Below are positions 17,389-27,140 of a stretch of DNA of 64,000 nt, piece by piece (the stretch's first letter is position 1; every line of letters begins with the position of its first letter). This DNA comes from Candidatus Rifleibacteriota bacterium. GTDB taxonomy: Bacteria; Muiribacteriota; Ozemobacteria; Ozemobacterales; Ozemobacteraceae. The notes under the pieces are model-generated. The model had not been told where the DNA came from. It made no database searches and was given only the letters and a program-made list of their open reading frames with translations. The translations under genes were made by a program, and so were the position numbers. The stretch spans positions 24,054 to 88,053 of the forward strand of contig JAAYNI010000003.1 in assembly GCA_012520995.1 (NCBI GenBank), read 5' to 3'.

Positions 17389-18579
17389 TCAATTATCTGA
17401 ACCAAGCATATAGCGTAATGGCAGATACAGGCGCTGATGCCAAGACTTTTCCGAGTGAGTGGCACCTATGACTTCATGGTAACGCATATTTTTGCCAAGT
17501 TTGCTGATCTCATTAGCCAGTTTGCGGGTAAACTTGATGGAATTTTTCTTTTCGCGACTGCCCATGTCTATCCATATTTTGCCTTGGTAGCTGGCAATAT
17601 CGTGCTCAAACAGCCAGTCAATAATAGCGCCGTTATTCCACCAAATAGAAGGCGACATGGCAATTATGCCGCCGAATGTCTGCGGATATGCGATGCCGGC
17701 ATAAAGCGAGATCAGACCGCCGAGCGAAGAGCCTCCAATAAAGGTGTTTTCACGATTCGGCAGTGTACGAAATTCTCTGTCGATCATAAGTTTGAGTTCA
17801 TCGACTATGAATTTGACATAATTGGCGCCATTGCCGCCACTGCTGTGGTTTGGGTCGGGAAAGGGTGTATACTCGCTCATGCGCTCGCTTGTATTGTAAA
17901 TGCCTACTACTATAGCTTCATTGAGCTGCCCATAATTTGCTCCGATAATATAATCAAGCATTACTTCGTCCATTCCCCATTCATTGCCGCCGAAGGCAGT
18001 ATTCGCGTCAAAGAGATTTTGTCCGTCATGCATGTAAATGACTGGATATCGCAACATAGGTGCACAGTGATAAGATGGCGGCAACCAGACAATAACGTCT
18101 CTGGCTGGTTCAAGATATTTTGATTTTACCGATCTGAACACAGAATACAGCCCGGAAATTTCAGGCTCTGCAGAGGTTGGGATAAGTTGGTCGGCCCAAG
18201 CCTCTACGCTTATATGTTTGTTCTGTGTTTGGTTAGTGCCGATACGGATTTTTCGATTGGGTATTTCGTGACCCTGTACATTCTTTTCTATGCTGGCAAA
18301 AGTGCCGCGATTGAATTTGAACTCAAGTTCAGTGCCGCTAACAAAGTCAGCGACAAACTCATAAAGGTTAGGCTTAATTTTTTTGAGCTGGGCACCCTTT
18401 GCATTCCAGTTTCCTAGCTTTTCGTGATTGCCGGTTATCCAGATCTGTGCATCATCAGGTGTTGTTTTAGGCACGGTTACCTGCAGAACACAGTTGGCGG
18501 CAAAAGCGGTATTAAAAGATAAAGCCAGAGCAAACAATAGTAAAACAACCGATAATCGGTCAAAATATAATTTTCGTAT
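17389..18579 (-). CDS. Secreted esterase with N-terminal starch-binding-like domain
   Basis: Residues after the signal peptide form a CBM20-like beta domain (VTVPKTTPDDAQIWITGNHEKLGNW). An esterase-D/enterobactin-esterase-like alpha/beta hydrolase follows: YPVIYMHDGQNLFD, nucleophile elbow GGSSLGGL, and a late HSEKSWHQRL His. It probably cleaves an ester of a sugar or siderophore outside the cytoplasm. The only start with a good ribosome-binding site (GAGGAGAGG) is ATA 18579, which gives a perfect signal peptide (RKLYFDRLSVVLLLFALALS...AFA-A). The next candidate, TTG 18537, leaves a signal too short to work. Confidence 0.82.
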   Translation of the reverse strand: MRKLYFDRLSVVLLLFALALSFNTAFAANCVLQVTVPKTTPDDAQIWITGNHEKLGNWNAKGAQLKKIKPNLYEFVADFVSGTELEFKFNRGTFASIEKNVQGHEIPNRKIRIGTNQTQNKHISVEAWADQLIPTSAEPEISGLYSVFRSVKSKYLEPARDVIVWLPPSYHCAPMLRYPVIYMHDGQNLFDANTAFGGNEWGMDEVMLDYIIGANYGQLNEAIVVGIYNTSERMSEYTPFPDPNHSSGGNGANYVKFIVDELKLMIDREFRTLPNRENTFIGGSSLGGLISLYAGIAYPQTFGGIIAMSPSIWWNNGAIIDWLFEHDIASYQGKIWIDMGSREKKNSIKFTRKLANEISKLGKNMRYHEVIGATHSEKSWHQRLYLPLRYMLGSDN

Positions 18580-18887
18580 ATGTTTCCTCTCCTCAAATTC
18601 AATTTATCAGGCTTTTATCAGAGTATGATAATATTAAGATGCTATCTGATCAAGCTTATTTCAGCATTATTAATAGCTATGATTGAAGTGCTTATGGATT
18701 AGTAGACAGTGAACAGATAGGGCAACTATTACAGTGATAAGTGGATGGTGCGGGTTTAAATAATGTAAAATGTAGAGTGTAAAGTCTAAATCTAAAAGAA
18801 AGATTTAGATCTTCAAGAAAAAGGTTTGATTTTTAGAAAAATGCATAAGATAATAAGCAAGATAATAAGCAGGATGATATTCTGAGG
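18580..18887. other. Intergenic gap between divergent genes
   Basis: No gene is seen. It contains a TAGTAGACAGTGAACAG tract, a GTGGATGGTGCGGG tract and an AATGTAAAATGTAGAGTGTA tract (about 18762-18781) of the window's repeat repertoire. A short direct repeat AAGATAATAAGC (18847 and 18859 region) lies before the Fic gene. Confidence 0.6.
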
Positions 18888-19880
18888 ATGAGTGAATATA
18901 TACCGCCATATACAATTTCAAATCAAATGCTTAAGCAGGTTTCAGCTATATCTGAAAAAGCAGGCATGATTGCAACTTATAATGCATTTGAAGCTAGGCC
19001 GCATCTTAGACGGAATAACCGTATCCGTTCCATTCACTCCTCGCTTAAAATCGAAGCAAACTCTTTGTCTTTAAGCGAAGTAAGAGATGTCATTAACGGA
19101 CATCTTGTCTTGGGTGATCAGAAGGAAATACAAGAAGTCAAGAACGCATATGCCGCATATGAAAAAATACCGGAAATCAATCCGTTGAGTATATCAGATT
19201 TGAAAAAAACACATAAAATCATGACATACATGACTGTTGAAGAGTCAGGTATATTCAGAAAAGGTGACGTGGGAGTTTTTTCAGGAGATAAATGTATATT
19301 TGTTGCTCCTCCTCCAGAACAGGTTGATCCATTAATGCAAGATTTGTTTTCATGGATGAATCACTGCGAAGATAAAATACACCCGCTTATTATGGCAGCT
19401 GTGTTTCATTATGAATTTGTATTTATTCATCCTTTCGCGGACGGTAATGGCAGAATGGCAAGATTATGGCACACAGCAATCTTGTATAGATGGAGAAAAT
19501 TATTTGAGTTCATTCCTTTGGAAAGCCAGATTGAGAGATTTCAACAAAATTACTATGATGCAATAGCTGAATGTCACACAAATGGAAACTCCAATGTGTT
19601 TATTGAATTTATACTCGAAATGCTGGAACAGATTTTGGACGAGGTCATTATACGGATAGCTAAAACAAATGCAGGAACAAGCGAATATGTGAAACGTCTG
19701 CTGGAGATAATGGAATATGACGTGCCGTATACATCCAACGACCTTCTGAATCTGCTAGGATTAAAATCGAAGGAAACCTTACGTAAGAATTATTTGAATC
19801 CAGCTATTGAACTCGGTTTTATCAGAATGACGCTTCCAGATAAGCCTAGCAGCAGAAATCAGCGATATGTCAGACAGTGA
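18888..19880 (+). CDS. Fic-domain protein (probable AMPylator, self-inhibited type)
   Basis: 330 residues. The Fic core motif HPFADGNGRMAR is intact (about residues 183-194). Its His catalyses transfer of AMP from ATP to protein hydroxyls. An N-terminal inhibitory helix is indicated by SSLKIEANSLSL (about 49-60), matching the S/TxxxE(G/N) class with Ala for Gly, so this is likely a class II enzyme held inactive by its own helix. The C-terminal part (about 265-330) looks like a winged helix (YTSNDLLNLLGLKSKETLRKNYL). It stands alone. Targets are unknown. Confidence 0.9.
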   Translation: MSEYIPPYTISNQMLKQVSAISEKAGMIATYNAFEARPHLRRNNRIRSIHSSLKIEANSLSLSEVRDVINGHLVLGDQKEIQEVKNAYAAYEKIPEINPLSISDLKKTHKIMTYMTVEESGIFRKGDVGVFSGDKCIFVAPPPEQVDPLMQDLFSWMNHCEDKIHPLIMAAVFHYEFVFIHPFADGNGRMARLWHTAILYRWRKLFEFIPLESQIERFQQNYYDAIAECHTNGNSNVFIEFILEMLEQILDEVIIRIAKTNAGTSEYVKRLLEIMEYDVPYTSNDLLNLLGLKSKETLRKNYLNPAIELGFIRMTLPDKPSSRNQRYVRQ

Positions 19881-19994
19881 AGGGGAGAAAAGCTGCTCTG
19901 TGACAACTGTGCATGCCATAATCTCATGGTGATTACACTTCACAACCAAAAAACACCAAGCCTGCTACGGAATGTAATTATTCTTTGGCAAAAA

Positions 19995-20022
19995 AAAAGC
20001 CTCTCAATATAGAGAGGCTTTT
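19995..20022. terminator. Bidirectional terminator
   Basis: AAAAGCCTCTC / GAGAGGCTTTT, an 11-bp stem with a 6-nt loop flanked by A and T runs, between the convergent Fic and pckA genes. Confidence 0.92.
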
Positions 20023-20052
20023 TGAGTTTTTAGTAAGCCTAGTGAGATGCTA

Positions 20053-21648
20053 TTAATTACCCGCAGCTGCGGCTTTTGCTTCTTTAACTACAGGAGCCTG
20101 AGCTCTTACTTCTTCTGATGTTTCAGAAGCATATTTTTCGAAGTTCTTGTTGAATCTCTTGGCCAGATCATTTGCAACTTCGGCAAACTTGGCTTTGTCA
20201 GTCCAAGTGTTGATCGGGTTGAGTATTTCTGTGGGAACTTCAGGGCAAGATTCGGGTACCAGAATCTTGAATATAGGATCCGGATTGTATTTTACCTTTT
20301 CAAGATCGCCGTTCAGAGCTGCTGTCAGCAATGCTCTGGTATGCTTGATGCTGATGCGCTTGCCAGTGCCGTTCCAGCCAGTGTTTACAAGCCAGATGTG
20401 GGTGTTATGCTTTTTCATGCGTTCAGCAAGCATTTGGGCATATACTGAAGGGTGCCTTACCATGAATGGAGCACCGAAGCAGGTTGAGAATGTCGCCTGA
20501 GGTTCAGTGACACCAGCTTCTGTGCCTGCTAATTTTGCAGTGTAACCTGACAAGAAGTGGTACATTGCTTGAGCAGGTGTAAGTTTGGAAATCGGAGGCA
20601 AAACACCGAATGCGTCTGCTGTCAGGAAGAATATGTCTGTGGGATGTCCGCCAGTGCCTTCTTGTATGCAGTTGTCAATGTAAGAAGTGGGGTAGGTGAC
20701 TCTGCTGTTTTCTGTGATAGAGCCGTCATCATAGTCGGGAACTCTGTTTTTGTCGACTACAACGTTTTCAAGAACTGAACCGAATCTTATAGCATTGTAA
20801 ATTTGGGGTTCATTTTCTTTGGAGAGCTTGATGCACTTGGCATAGCAGCCGCCTTCAAAGTTGAAAATGCCTTTGTCGTTCCAGCCGTGTTCGTCATCGC
20901 CGATGAGTCTGCGGTTAGGGTCAGCTGAAAGGGTGGTTTTTCCTGTTCCGGAAAGACCGAAGAAGAGAGCTGATTTGTCATCGTGGGAGACGTTGGCTGA
21001 ACAGTGCATTGTGAGAGTGCCCTTGGCAGGAAGCAGGTAGTTCATTACAGAGAAAATACCTTTTTTTATTTCGCCGCCGTAGTGGGTTCCGCAAATAAGT
21101 ATTGTCTTGGCTTCAAAGTTCAGAAGAACAAAGACTTCCGAGTTGAGACCGTAGTCTTTGAAATCGGGCATAGGCATGTCACATACGTTTATTACAGTAA
21201 AGCCGGGTGTTTCTTTTAGGAGGTTGGATTTTGTGTCTATGAAGAGGGTTGTAGCGAAGAGAGCGTGCCAAGCCTTTTCAGCTATTACACGAACTTGAAG
21301 GCTGTTTGATTCGTCAGCGCCGGCAAAGCCGTCAAAAACGAATATGTCTTTGTCAGCCAAATAATTTTTTGCTTTGGTGAAAAGTCTGTCCCAGCTTTCT
21401 TTCGGGAAGGGCTTGTTAACATCGCCCCACCAAACACCGTCAGTGTTGTTGGTTTCTACAACAAATCTGTCATTGGGTGAGCGACCGAAACGGTTGCCGT
21501 TATTTCCAGCTATAAGAAGCGCGCCGTTTGAAGCAAGTTTGCCTTCTTTTCTCAAAAGAGCTTCTTCAACCAGCTGTGCTGCGGGCAGATTGACATATAC
21601 ATTTTTGTTAGTTTTAATTCCGATATAATCCAAGACGTTGGTTGACAT
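20053..21648 (-). CDS. pckA: ATP-dependent phosphoenolpyruvate carboxykinase
   Basis: 531 residues, the normal length. The enzyme interconverts oxaloacetate + ATP and PEP + CO2 + ADP; in anaerobes it often runs in the carboxylating direction. Signatures are HYGGEIKKGIFS, the P-loop GLSGTGKTTLS, GDDEHGWNDKGIFNFEGGCYAK and the adenine-binding GWNGTGKRISIKHTR. The tail is Ala/Glu-rich and variable. GAAAGGAG precedes the ATG. A good promoter lies about 50 bp upstream. It is divergent from radC. Confidence 0.97.
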   Translation of the reverse strand: MSTNVLDYIGIKTNKNVYVNLPAAQLVEEALLRKEGKLASNGALLIAGNNGNRFGRSPNDRFVVETNNTDGVWWGDVNKPFPKESWDRLFTKAKNYLADKDIFVFDGFAGADESNSLQVRVIAEKAWHALFATTLFIDTKSNLLKETPGFTVINVCDMPMPDFKDYGLNSEVFVLLNFEAKTILICGTHYGGEIKKGIFSVMNYLLPAKGTLTMHCSANVSHDDKSALFFGLSGTGKTTLSADPNRRLIGDDEHGWNDKGIFNFEGGCYAKCIKLSKENEPQIYNAIRFGSVLENVVVDKNRVPDYDDGSITENSRVTYPTSYIDNCIQEGTGGHPTDIFFLTADAFGVLPPISKLTPAQAMYHFLSGYTAKLAGTEAGVTEPQATFSTCFGAPFMVRHPSVYAQMLAERMKKHNTHIWLVNTGWNGTGKRISIKHTRALLTAALNGDLEKVKYNPDPIFKILVPESCPEVPTEILNPINTWTDKAKFAEVANDLAKRFNKNFEKYASETSEEVRAQAPVVKEAKAAAAGN

Positions 21649-21679
21649 AAATTCTGTCTCCTTTCAAGGAATCTGCGGT

Positions 21680-21708
21680 ATGATACTCTTTTTAGCCAGC
21701 TCTTTCAA
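21680..21708 (-). promoter_or_regulatory. Promoter of pckA
   Basis: On the minus strand TTGAAA (21708-21703), a 17-nt spacer and TATCAT (21685-21680), about 32 bp from the start codon. Confidence 0.7.
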
Positions 21709-21771
21709 TGGGTTTTCACAAAAGATTTTTTATGCTAAATCTTAATTATAAGAAATATTGATGAGGTCTTT

Positions 21772-22479
21772 ATGTCAGAGGAAAAGCAAGCGATTGTCAA
21801 AAATATTAACGAAGGTCATCGAGAGAGGCTTAAGTTGCGTTTTGATCAAGCAGGCTTTGACGGATTTGCTGAGCATGAAATCCTTGAGATGATGCTCTTT
21901 TTTGCGATTCCCAGAAGAGATACTAAACCAATAGCTAAACTGCTTTTAAATGAATTTAAAGATTTGAACGGGGTTATTTCCGCAACTTCTCATCAGCTAA
22001 AGAAAATAAAAGGTATAGGCAAAGAATCGGCCAGATTTTTAACCTGTCTTCGCGAATTTTGTTCCTATATAAACAGAACCAGCGCTTTACGGGAAGAAGC
22101 GGAAATTACTGGCTCATCTGCTCTGATACAATATTTGAGAACCAAGATGACCAGATTGATTCATGAAGAGTTCAGAATTTTATATCTGAACATCAAAAAC
22201 ATCATTATAAAAGATGAGGTGCTTTCAGAAGGCACGGAATCCCAAACGGCTGTTTATCCAAAGAAAATTGTTAAAAGAGCTTTGGAACTTGGAGCAAGCG
22301 GCATAATAGTTGCTCATAATCATCCGGCAGGTTCTTTAAAGCCGTCAAGGGCAGATATACTTGTTACCCGAAAAATTAAGGAAGCTGCTGAGCCATTGGA
22401 TATTCTCTTGCTTGATCATGTTATTATAGGCGGTTCAGGCGAGGGTTTTTTCAGTTTCCGCCAAAACGGGCTAATATAA
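21772..22479 (+). CDS. radC: RadC-family JAB/MPN-domain protein
   Basis: 235 residues: an N-terminal helix-hairpin-helix part (ISATSHQLKKIKGIGKESARFL) and a C-terminal JAMM-type domain with the metal motif HNHPAGSLKPSRADI and a DHVIIGG segment. The historic name implies DNA repair, but the molecular activity of RadC remains unclear. It is divergent from pckA with 123 bp between starts, and monocistronic. Confidence 0.93.
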   Translation: MSEEKQAIVKNINEGHRERLKLRFDQAGFDGFAEHEILEMMLFFAIPRRDTKPIAKLLLNEFKDLNGVISATSHQLKKIKGIGKESARFLTCLREFCSYINRTSALREEAEITGSSALIQYLRTKMTRLIHEEFRILYLNIKNIIIKDEVLSEGTESQTAVYPKKIVKRALELGASGIIVAHNHPAGSLKPSRADILVTRKIKEAAEPLDILLLDHVIIGGSGEGFFSFRQNGLI

Positions 22480-22627
22480 AAACAAGGACATTTCTAAACC
22501 ACGAAATACACGAAAGATACGAAAAAAATTCCAAAACTTCTTTAAAACCTTTTTAAACCACAGAATACACGGAATTTTAAGCATAGCTTACAATCAGGGA
22601 GCAGGGGTTAGGGTGTAGAGACTAGTG

Positions 22628-22726
22628 AAATTGTTTGGCAACTCAATATTACAGCCAATAACTGCTTTAAGATGCTGATGAATAGCTGAAGCTCTGATAT
22701 AAAAAAACTAATAATGCTTAGATGAC
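22628..22726 (+). repeat. Dispersed intergenic element, copy 2 (long form)
   Basis: Starts AAATTGTTTGGCAACTCAAT, then TACAGCCAATAACTGCTTTAA, GATGCTGATGAATAGCTGAA and GCTCTGATATAAAAAAACTAATAATGCTTAGATGACAT. Its whole length matches copy 5 (41455-41549, inverted), so the full element is about 95-100 bp. Confidence 0.8.
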
Positions 22727-22960
22727 ATAAGACAAGAGAAAATATTGCAAATTGCTCTTTCTATCCACTATCCACCACCCACAACCCACTGTTTGTTGCG
22801 CTCTGTGTCATCTGTGGATAAAGTTTTAAATAAAAAAAAGACCAGGTTTTAAAATCCCGGTCTGAAAAATAAGGAGGCAAACAAATCCATAAACACTTTC
22901 GTTTAAAAGGATTCTTTTTTTAACCATAAACCTCATATTTTTTTTGAAAAAAATAAAAAA

Positions 22961-23000
22961 TAAAAACAGCAGTTATATGAAAGTATAACTGCTGTTTTTA
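22961..23000. terminator. Bidirectional terminator
   Basis: A 17-bp perfect inverted repeat (TAAAAACAGCAGTTATA and its complement) with a 6-nt loop, between the ends of radC and the transketolase gene. Confidence 0.9.
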
Positions 23001-23097
23001 TTTAGTTTTTAGTCCGCTTTTATTAGTTGACAGTTCTTAGTATCAAGTTTCTAAACAATTCCACTGTCCAGAAAATACTGCCAACTGTTCGTCAGTT

Positions 23098-24960
23098 TTA
23101 GAAGTTTTCGAGAGTTTCTGCAATTTTGTCTGCGGAAAGTCCGTAAGCTGCGAGAAGTTCCTCTGGTGTGCCTGAGCAAGGAACAGAAGTTACTGCGGAA
23201 TGTTTGAACTTTTTGATTGTGCCTGCAAGATTGCGGGAAACTTCTGAGCCTATACCGCCATTGGGGGAGTGCTCTTCGAACACTGCGACTTTTCCGTTGG
23301 TTTTCTCGACGAGTTTTTTAAGTTCTTCTGTAGGGAAGGGTTTAATCGAATAGAGGTCTACTACCTGTACGTCTACCTTGTTTACAAGAGACTTGGCAGC
23401 TTTCAATAGTTCGTGCAGAATAACACCGGAAGCTATTGCTGTAATTGTGGGGCGTTCGGGAGCATGAACTACTTTGAGTCCGCCTATTTCGAAGGTTTCA
23501 TCGGGGTTATAAATTATTGGCGATGAAGGTCTGGAAAGTCTTACGTAACCAGGACCATCGTGTTTGATGAGGTTCAAAATGCACTTGTAGGCGCTTACGC
23601 CATCAGACGGATAGAAAACAGCTCCGTTAGGCAGAGTTGCGAAGAAGGCCAAGTCTTCAAGAGCCATCTGAGAAGCTCCGTCTTCGCCAATGGAGATGCC
23701 AGCGTGAGTGCCTATGAATTTTACGGGAAGACCTGAGAGAGCGGCCATTCTGATTTGGTCGGCTGCTCTGACTAAGAAAGCGCCAAAAGTAACTGCCACA
23801 GGCACAAGTCCTCTTGCTGCTAATCCGGCTCCAACGCCAGCCATGTTTTGTTCTGCTATGAAGCATTCTATGAAGCGTTCAGGATATTTTTCTGCAAATT
23901 TCTGAGAATAGGTGGAATTTTGAGTGTCGCCATCTATTACCCATACGCGTTTGTCTAGACCGCCAACATTGACGAGAGCTGGTCCTACTGCTTCTCTGGT
24001 TGCCGCTTTGCTGCCTTTCTCGTAAGGAGCTTTTTCAACTGAAGCATAGCTTTCAGGCTTAGTGGGTAACGTGCCTTTAACAGCTGCGGGTTCTTTAATC
24101 TGGGGTGCGGGAGGATTTTTCATAATATCGACAGAGACATCTTCAATGGCTTTTGCTCTAACCGCATCGTCTTTGAGGGGTTTGCCGTGCCAATTGTCTT
24201 TGTCGGAAATTTCAGTCATGCCTGCGCCTTTGAAGGTTTTGAGCAAAATGCAGACAGGTTTACCCGTCACGGTTTCAGCCTTGTCAAATGCTGCAAGAAC
24301 GCTTTCCACATCGTTGCCTTTTTCGACTGTTATTGCTTCCCAGCCGAATGCCGCAACGCGTTTTTCATAGGTTGCCATGTCGTGTCCGAGGATGGTTTCA
24401 CGGCTTTGGCCAAGTCTGTTTACGTCGACTACTGCTATTAGATTGTCAACCTTCATTGCGGATGCCAAGCTCATGGCTTCCCAGACTGAACCTTCAGCCA
24501 TTTCACCGTCGCCCATGAGAACGTAGGTTCTGGCGTTGTTTTTAAGAACGCTTCTTTGCTGAACGGCAATGCCAAGTCCGCAAGCCAAGCCTTGTCCCAA
24601 AGAACCTGTGGCAACATCTACAAATGGCAGTGATGGCATGGGGTGTCCTTCAATTCTGGAGCCCATTTCACGAAGAGTATAAAGTTCTTCTTCTTTGAGA
24701 TAACCAGCTTCAGACCAAGCTGCGTAAAGTGCCGGAGCCGCATGTCCTTTTGAAAGAACAAGTCTGTCATTAGCTGCGTTGCCCGGATCTTGCGGCAAGT
24801 ATTTCATGCTATGGAAAAACATCACTGCTAATGCTTCCGCACAAGAACAGCATGATGTTGGGTGTCCTGAACCTGCTTTCGCGGTTGTTTCAATTGAGAG
24901 AAGCCGAATTTTAGCGGCTCTGTGTTTTAGTTCCTTTACCTTTGATTTATCGTAAGGCAT
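23098..24960 (-). CDS. tkt: Transketolase
   Basis: A 620-residue single-chain transketolase, which moves two-carbon ketol units between sugar phosphates with thiamine diphosphate. Present are GSGHPTSC, SKGHAAPALYAAW, the ThDP/Mg motif GDGEMAEGSVWEA...VDVNRLGQS, and catalytic Glu in FIAEQNMAGVGAGLA. The length and sequence flavour are those of the shorter, animal-like transketolase branch and not of the 660-residue E. coli TktA. GGAGGA lies before the ATG. It is monocistronic. Confidence 0.93.
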   Translation of the reverse strand: MPYDKSKVKELKHRAAKIRLLSIETTAKAGSGHPTSCCSCAEALAVMFFHSMKYLPQDPGNAANDRLVLSKGHAAPALYAAWSEAGYLKEEELYTLREMGSRIEGHPMPSLPFVDVATGSLGQGLACGLGIAVQQRSVLKNNARTYVLMGDGEMAEGSVWEAMSLASAMKVDNLIAVVDVNRLGQSRETILGHDMATYEKRVAAFGWEAITVEKGNDVESVLAAFDKAETVTGKPVCILLKTFKGAGMTEISDKDNWHGKPLKDDAVRAKAIEDVSVDIMKNPPAPQIKEPAAVKGTLPTKPESYASVEKAPYEKGSKAATREAVGPALVNVGGLDKRVWVIDGDTQNSTYSQKFAEKYPERFIECFIAEQNMAGVGAGLAARGLVPVAVTFGAFLVRAADQIRMAALSGLPVKFIGTHAGISIGEDGASQMALEDLAFFATLPNGAVFYPSDGVSAYKCILNLIKHDGPGYVRLSRPSSPIIYNPDETFEIGGLKVVHAPERPTITAIASGVILHELLKAAKSLVNKVDVQVVDLYSIKPFPTEELKKLVEKTNGKVAVFEEHSPNGGIGSEVSRNLAGTIKKFKHSAVTSVPCSGTPEELLAAYGLSADKIAETLENF

Positions 24961-25324
24961 AGATTCCTCCGTTTATTTTTGTTCGCCTCTATCCTAACCT
25001 TGAATCATTTAAATTCAAAGCTAATTTTAAAAAGAGGCTTTTTATTATCAATTCGTAAACTATAAAAAAATAAAAAAGGTGATTAGTGCTTGGCGTGCAG
25101 CGGGCAGCGATATTGTATTAGTAATAAATCATCAAAATTTAATGTGAGTATCAGGGTAGGTTATCATTGGCTATATCTGTTCTTAATCAGAGACTCGGGC
25201 AAAAATTGCGCTTATGCGTTAGCAGAATGCGATTTTTGCCCAATTTTTTATTATCTGTGAAATCTGTGTCCATCTGTGGATAGTTTGTTTTTTTGCTATC
25301 TGTCCACAGTCCACTGCTTTTTCA
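24961..25324. repeat. Intergenic gap with hairpin and word-like repeats
   Basis: No gene is seen. It contains a GCTTGGCGTGCAGCGGGCAG tract, the hairpin module at 25197-25241, a 'CTGTGTCCATCTGTGGATAG' tract (25267-25285) and a CTGTCCACAGTCCACTGC tract running up to the stop of glnS. Confidence 0.65.
25197..25241. repeat. Hairpin repeat with conserved loop, copy 2
   Basis: Arms GGGCAAAAATTGC (25197-25209) and GCGATTTTTGCCC (25229-25241) pair with one mismatch. The loop reads CGCATTCTGCTAACGCATAAG on the minus strand, nearly the loop of copy 1 at 4026-4070. The preceding CAGAGACTCGG also occurs at 5623. Confidence 0.75.
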
Positions 25325-27028
25325 TCAGTTCTTATTCTGTATTTTTGCCCAAGAGTCTTTCAGACCTACTGTACGGTTGAAGATCAAGGCGTTTTCTTTG
25401 CTGTCTTTGTCTTTTATGAAGTAGCCAAGTCTTATGAACTGTACGGCTTTGTCATTAGGAATGTCTTTGAGAGCAGGTTCCAGCTTTGCGTTTTTGATTA
25501 CTGTTAGAGAATCGGGGTTCATGTATTCAATGAAAGTTTTTCCTTCATCGGTTCTGTCTGGATTTTCTTCAGTAAAGAGTTTGTCATAAAGATTGACTTG
25601 AGCGGTCACAGCTTCTTTTGCATTTACCCACTGAATTGTGCCTTTGACTCTGCGGTTGTCAGGCGAGGAGCCGCCCTTGCTTTCAGGATCATATGTGCAG
25701 TGAATTTCTGTGATATTGCCTTCTGCGTCTTTTATAACATCGGTGCAAGTGACATAGTAAGCGTGTTTGAGTCTTACTTCTGCTCCAGGAGCCAGTCTGA
25801 AGTATTTTTTCGGCGGATTTTCCATGAAGTCTTCTCTGTCTATATAGAGTTCTTTGCCGAATTTCACTTTTCTGGTACCGGCATTGGGATCTTCAGGGTT
25901 CATATCTGCGTCAAACCAATCTTCTTGGTTTTCGGGATAGTTGGTTATAACTACTTTGAGAGGGTCTAAGACTGCCATGTAGCGATCAGCCGTTTTATTA
26001 AGCTCGTCTCTTATGCAGCTTTCAAGCATGGCAAAATCGACAGTGCTGTTTGCTTTGGCTACGCCGATTTTGTCGCAGAAATTTCTTATAGCTTCGGGTG
26101 GATAGCCTCTGCGTCGCATGCCTGATATGGTAGGCATTCTGGGGTCGTCCCAGCCGTTTACCAACTTGTCTTTAACCAGTTTCAGAAGCTTTCTTTTGCT
26201 CATAACAGTATAGGTGAGGTTAAGTCTTGCAAACTCAAACTGGTGAGGCTCAGCGGGCACTGGAAGCACTTCTATGAACCAGTCATAGAGAGGTCTGTGG
26301 TTTTCAAATTCCAAAGTGCAGATGGAGTGAGTGATGTGCTCAATGGCATCCGATTGACCGTGTGTGAAGTCATACATCGGATAAATGCACCATTCTTTGC
26401 CCGTGCGCGGATGTTCGGCGTGAAGAATGCGATAAATAATAGGGTCTCTCATGTTTATGTTAGGAGAGGCCATGTCTATCTTAGCTCTTAAAACTCTTTC
26501 TTCTTCTGCGAATTCGCCGTTTTTCATTCTTTCGAACAGCTCAAGATTTTCTTCTATGCTTCTTTCTCTGTAAGGTGAGTTAACTCCAGGTTCGGTAAGA
26601 GTTCCGCGGTTTATTCTTATTTCTTCAGGAGTTTGGTCGTCTACGTAGGCAAGACCTTTTTTAATCAAGAAAATTGCCCACTCGTGAAGGGTGTGGAAGT
26701 ACTCTGAGGCATAATATTCATGTTCGCCCCAGTCAAAGCCAAGCCAGCGAACGTCTTCTTTGATTGAGTCGATATACTCTTGTTCTTCTTTGATAGGGTT
26801 GGTGTCATCAAAACGAAGGTGACAAACGCCTTTATAGTCTTCCGCAATGCCGAAATTCAAGCAGATTGATTTAGCGTGACCTATGTGAAGGTATCCGTTA
26901 GGCTCAGGCGGGAATCTGGTTATAATTTTGGTGTATTTGCCGCTTCGTAGATCTTCATTGATAATGTCTCTGATAAAATTAGTTTTTTCTGTATCTGGAA
27001 TTAAATCCGACCTGTTTTCTGATGTCAT
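25325..27028 (-). CDS. glnS: Glutaminyl-tRNA synthetase
   Basis: A class I aminoacyl-tRNA synthetase of 567 residues that charges tRNA-Gln directly. Signatures: [17 protein letters not shown] (HIGH motif, about residues 39-55), RFDDTNP, the KMSKS equivalent VMSKRKL, and the C-terminal anticodon-binding beta barrels. Most bacteria lack this enzyme and use GluRS plus GatCAB instead, so it marks lineages that acquired GlnRS. GAGGAAAAAC precedes the ATG. Confidence 0.96.
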   Translation of the reverse strand: MTSENRSDLIPDTEKTNFIRDIINEDLRSGKYTKIITRFPPEPNGYLHIGHAKSICLNFGIAEDYKGVCHLRFDDTNPIKEEQEYIDSIKEDVRWLGFDWGEHEYYASEYFHTLHEWAIFLIKKGLAYVDDQTPEEIRINRGTLTEPGVNSPYRERSIEENLELFERMKNGEFAEEERVLRAKIDMASPNINMRDPIIYRILHAEHPRTGKEWCIYPMYDFTHGQSDAIEHITHSICTLEFENHRPLYDWFIEVLPVPAEPHQFEFARLNLTYTVMSKRKLLKLVKDKLVNGWDDPRMPTISGMRRRGYPPEAIRNFCDKIGVAKANSTVDFAMLESCIRDELNKTADRYMAVLDPLKVVITNYPENQEDWFDADMNPEDPNAGTRKVKFGKELYIDREDFMENPPKKYFRLAPGAEVRLKHAYYVTCTDVIKDAEGNITEIHCTYDPESKGGSSPDNRRVKGTIQWVNAKEAVTAQVNLYDKLFTEENPDRTDEGKTFIEYMNPDSLTVIKNAKLEPALKDIPNDKAVQFIRLGYFIKDKDSKENALIFNRTVGLKDSWAKIQNKN

Positions 27029-27140
27029 GTTTTTCCTCGTGAATTCTATTGTTATGACTGTGAAATCCTACCACAACTGGACAATAACAGCAATTAGCAT
27101 TACAATACTCAGGATTTATTCACCCTAAATGAGGAAAACA

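Larger units (their letters stand above)
22480..23097. repeat. Intergenic mosaic of repeat modules
   Basis: No gene is seen. In order: two 'ACCACGAAATACACGAAAG'/'ACCACAGAATACACGG' tracts (22498-22575), a CAGGGAGCAGGGGTTAGGG tract, the 100-bp dispersed element, a 'CTATCCACCACCCACAACCC' tract (22760-22794), an 'ATCTGTGGATAAAG' tract, a short imperfect hairpin (22841-22866) and a bidirectional terminator (22961-23000). A further CAGTTCTTAG...CTAAACAATTCCACTGTCC stretch follows. Confidence 0.7.
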
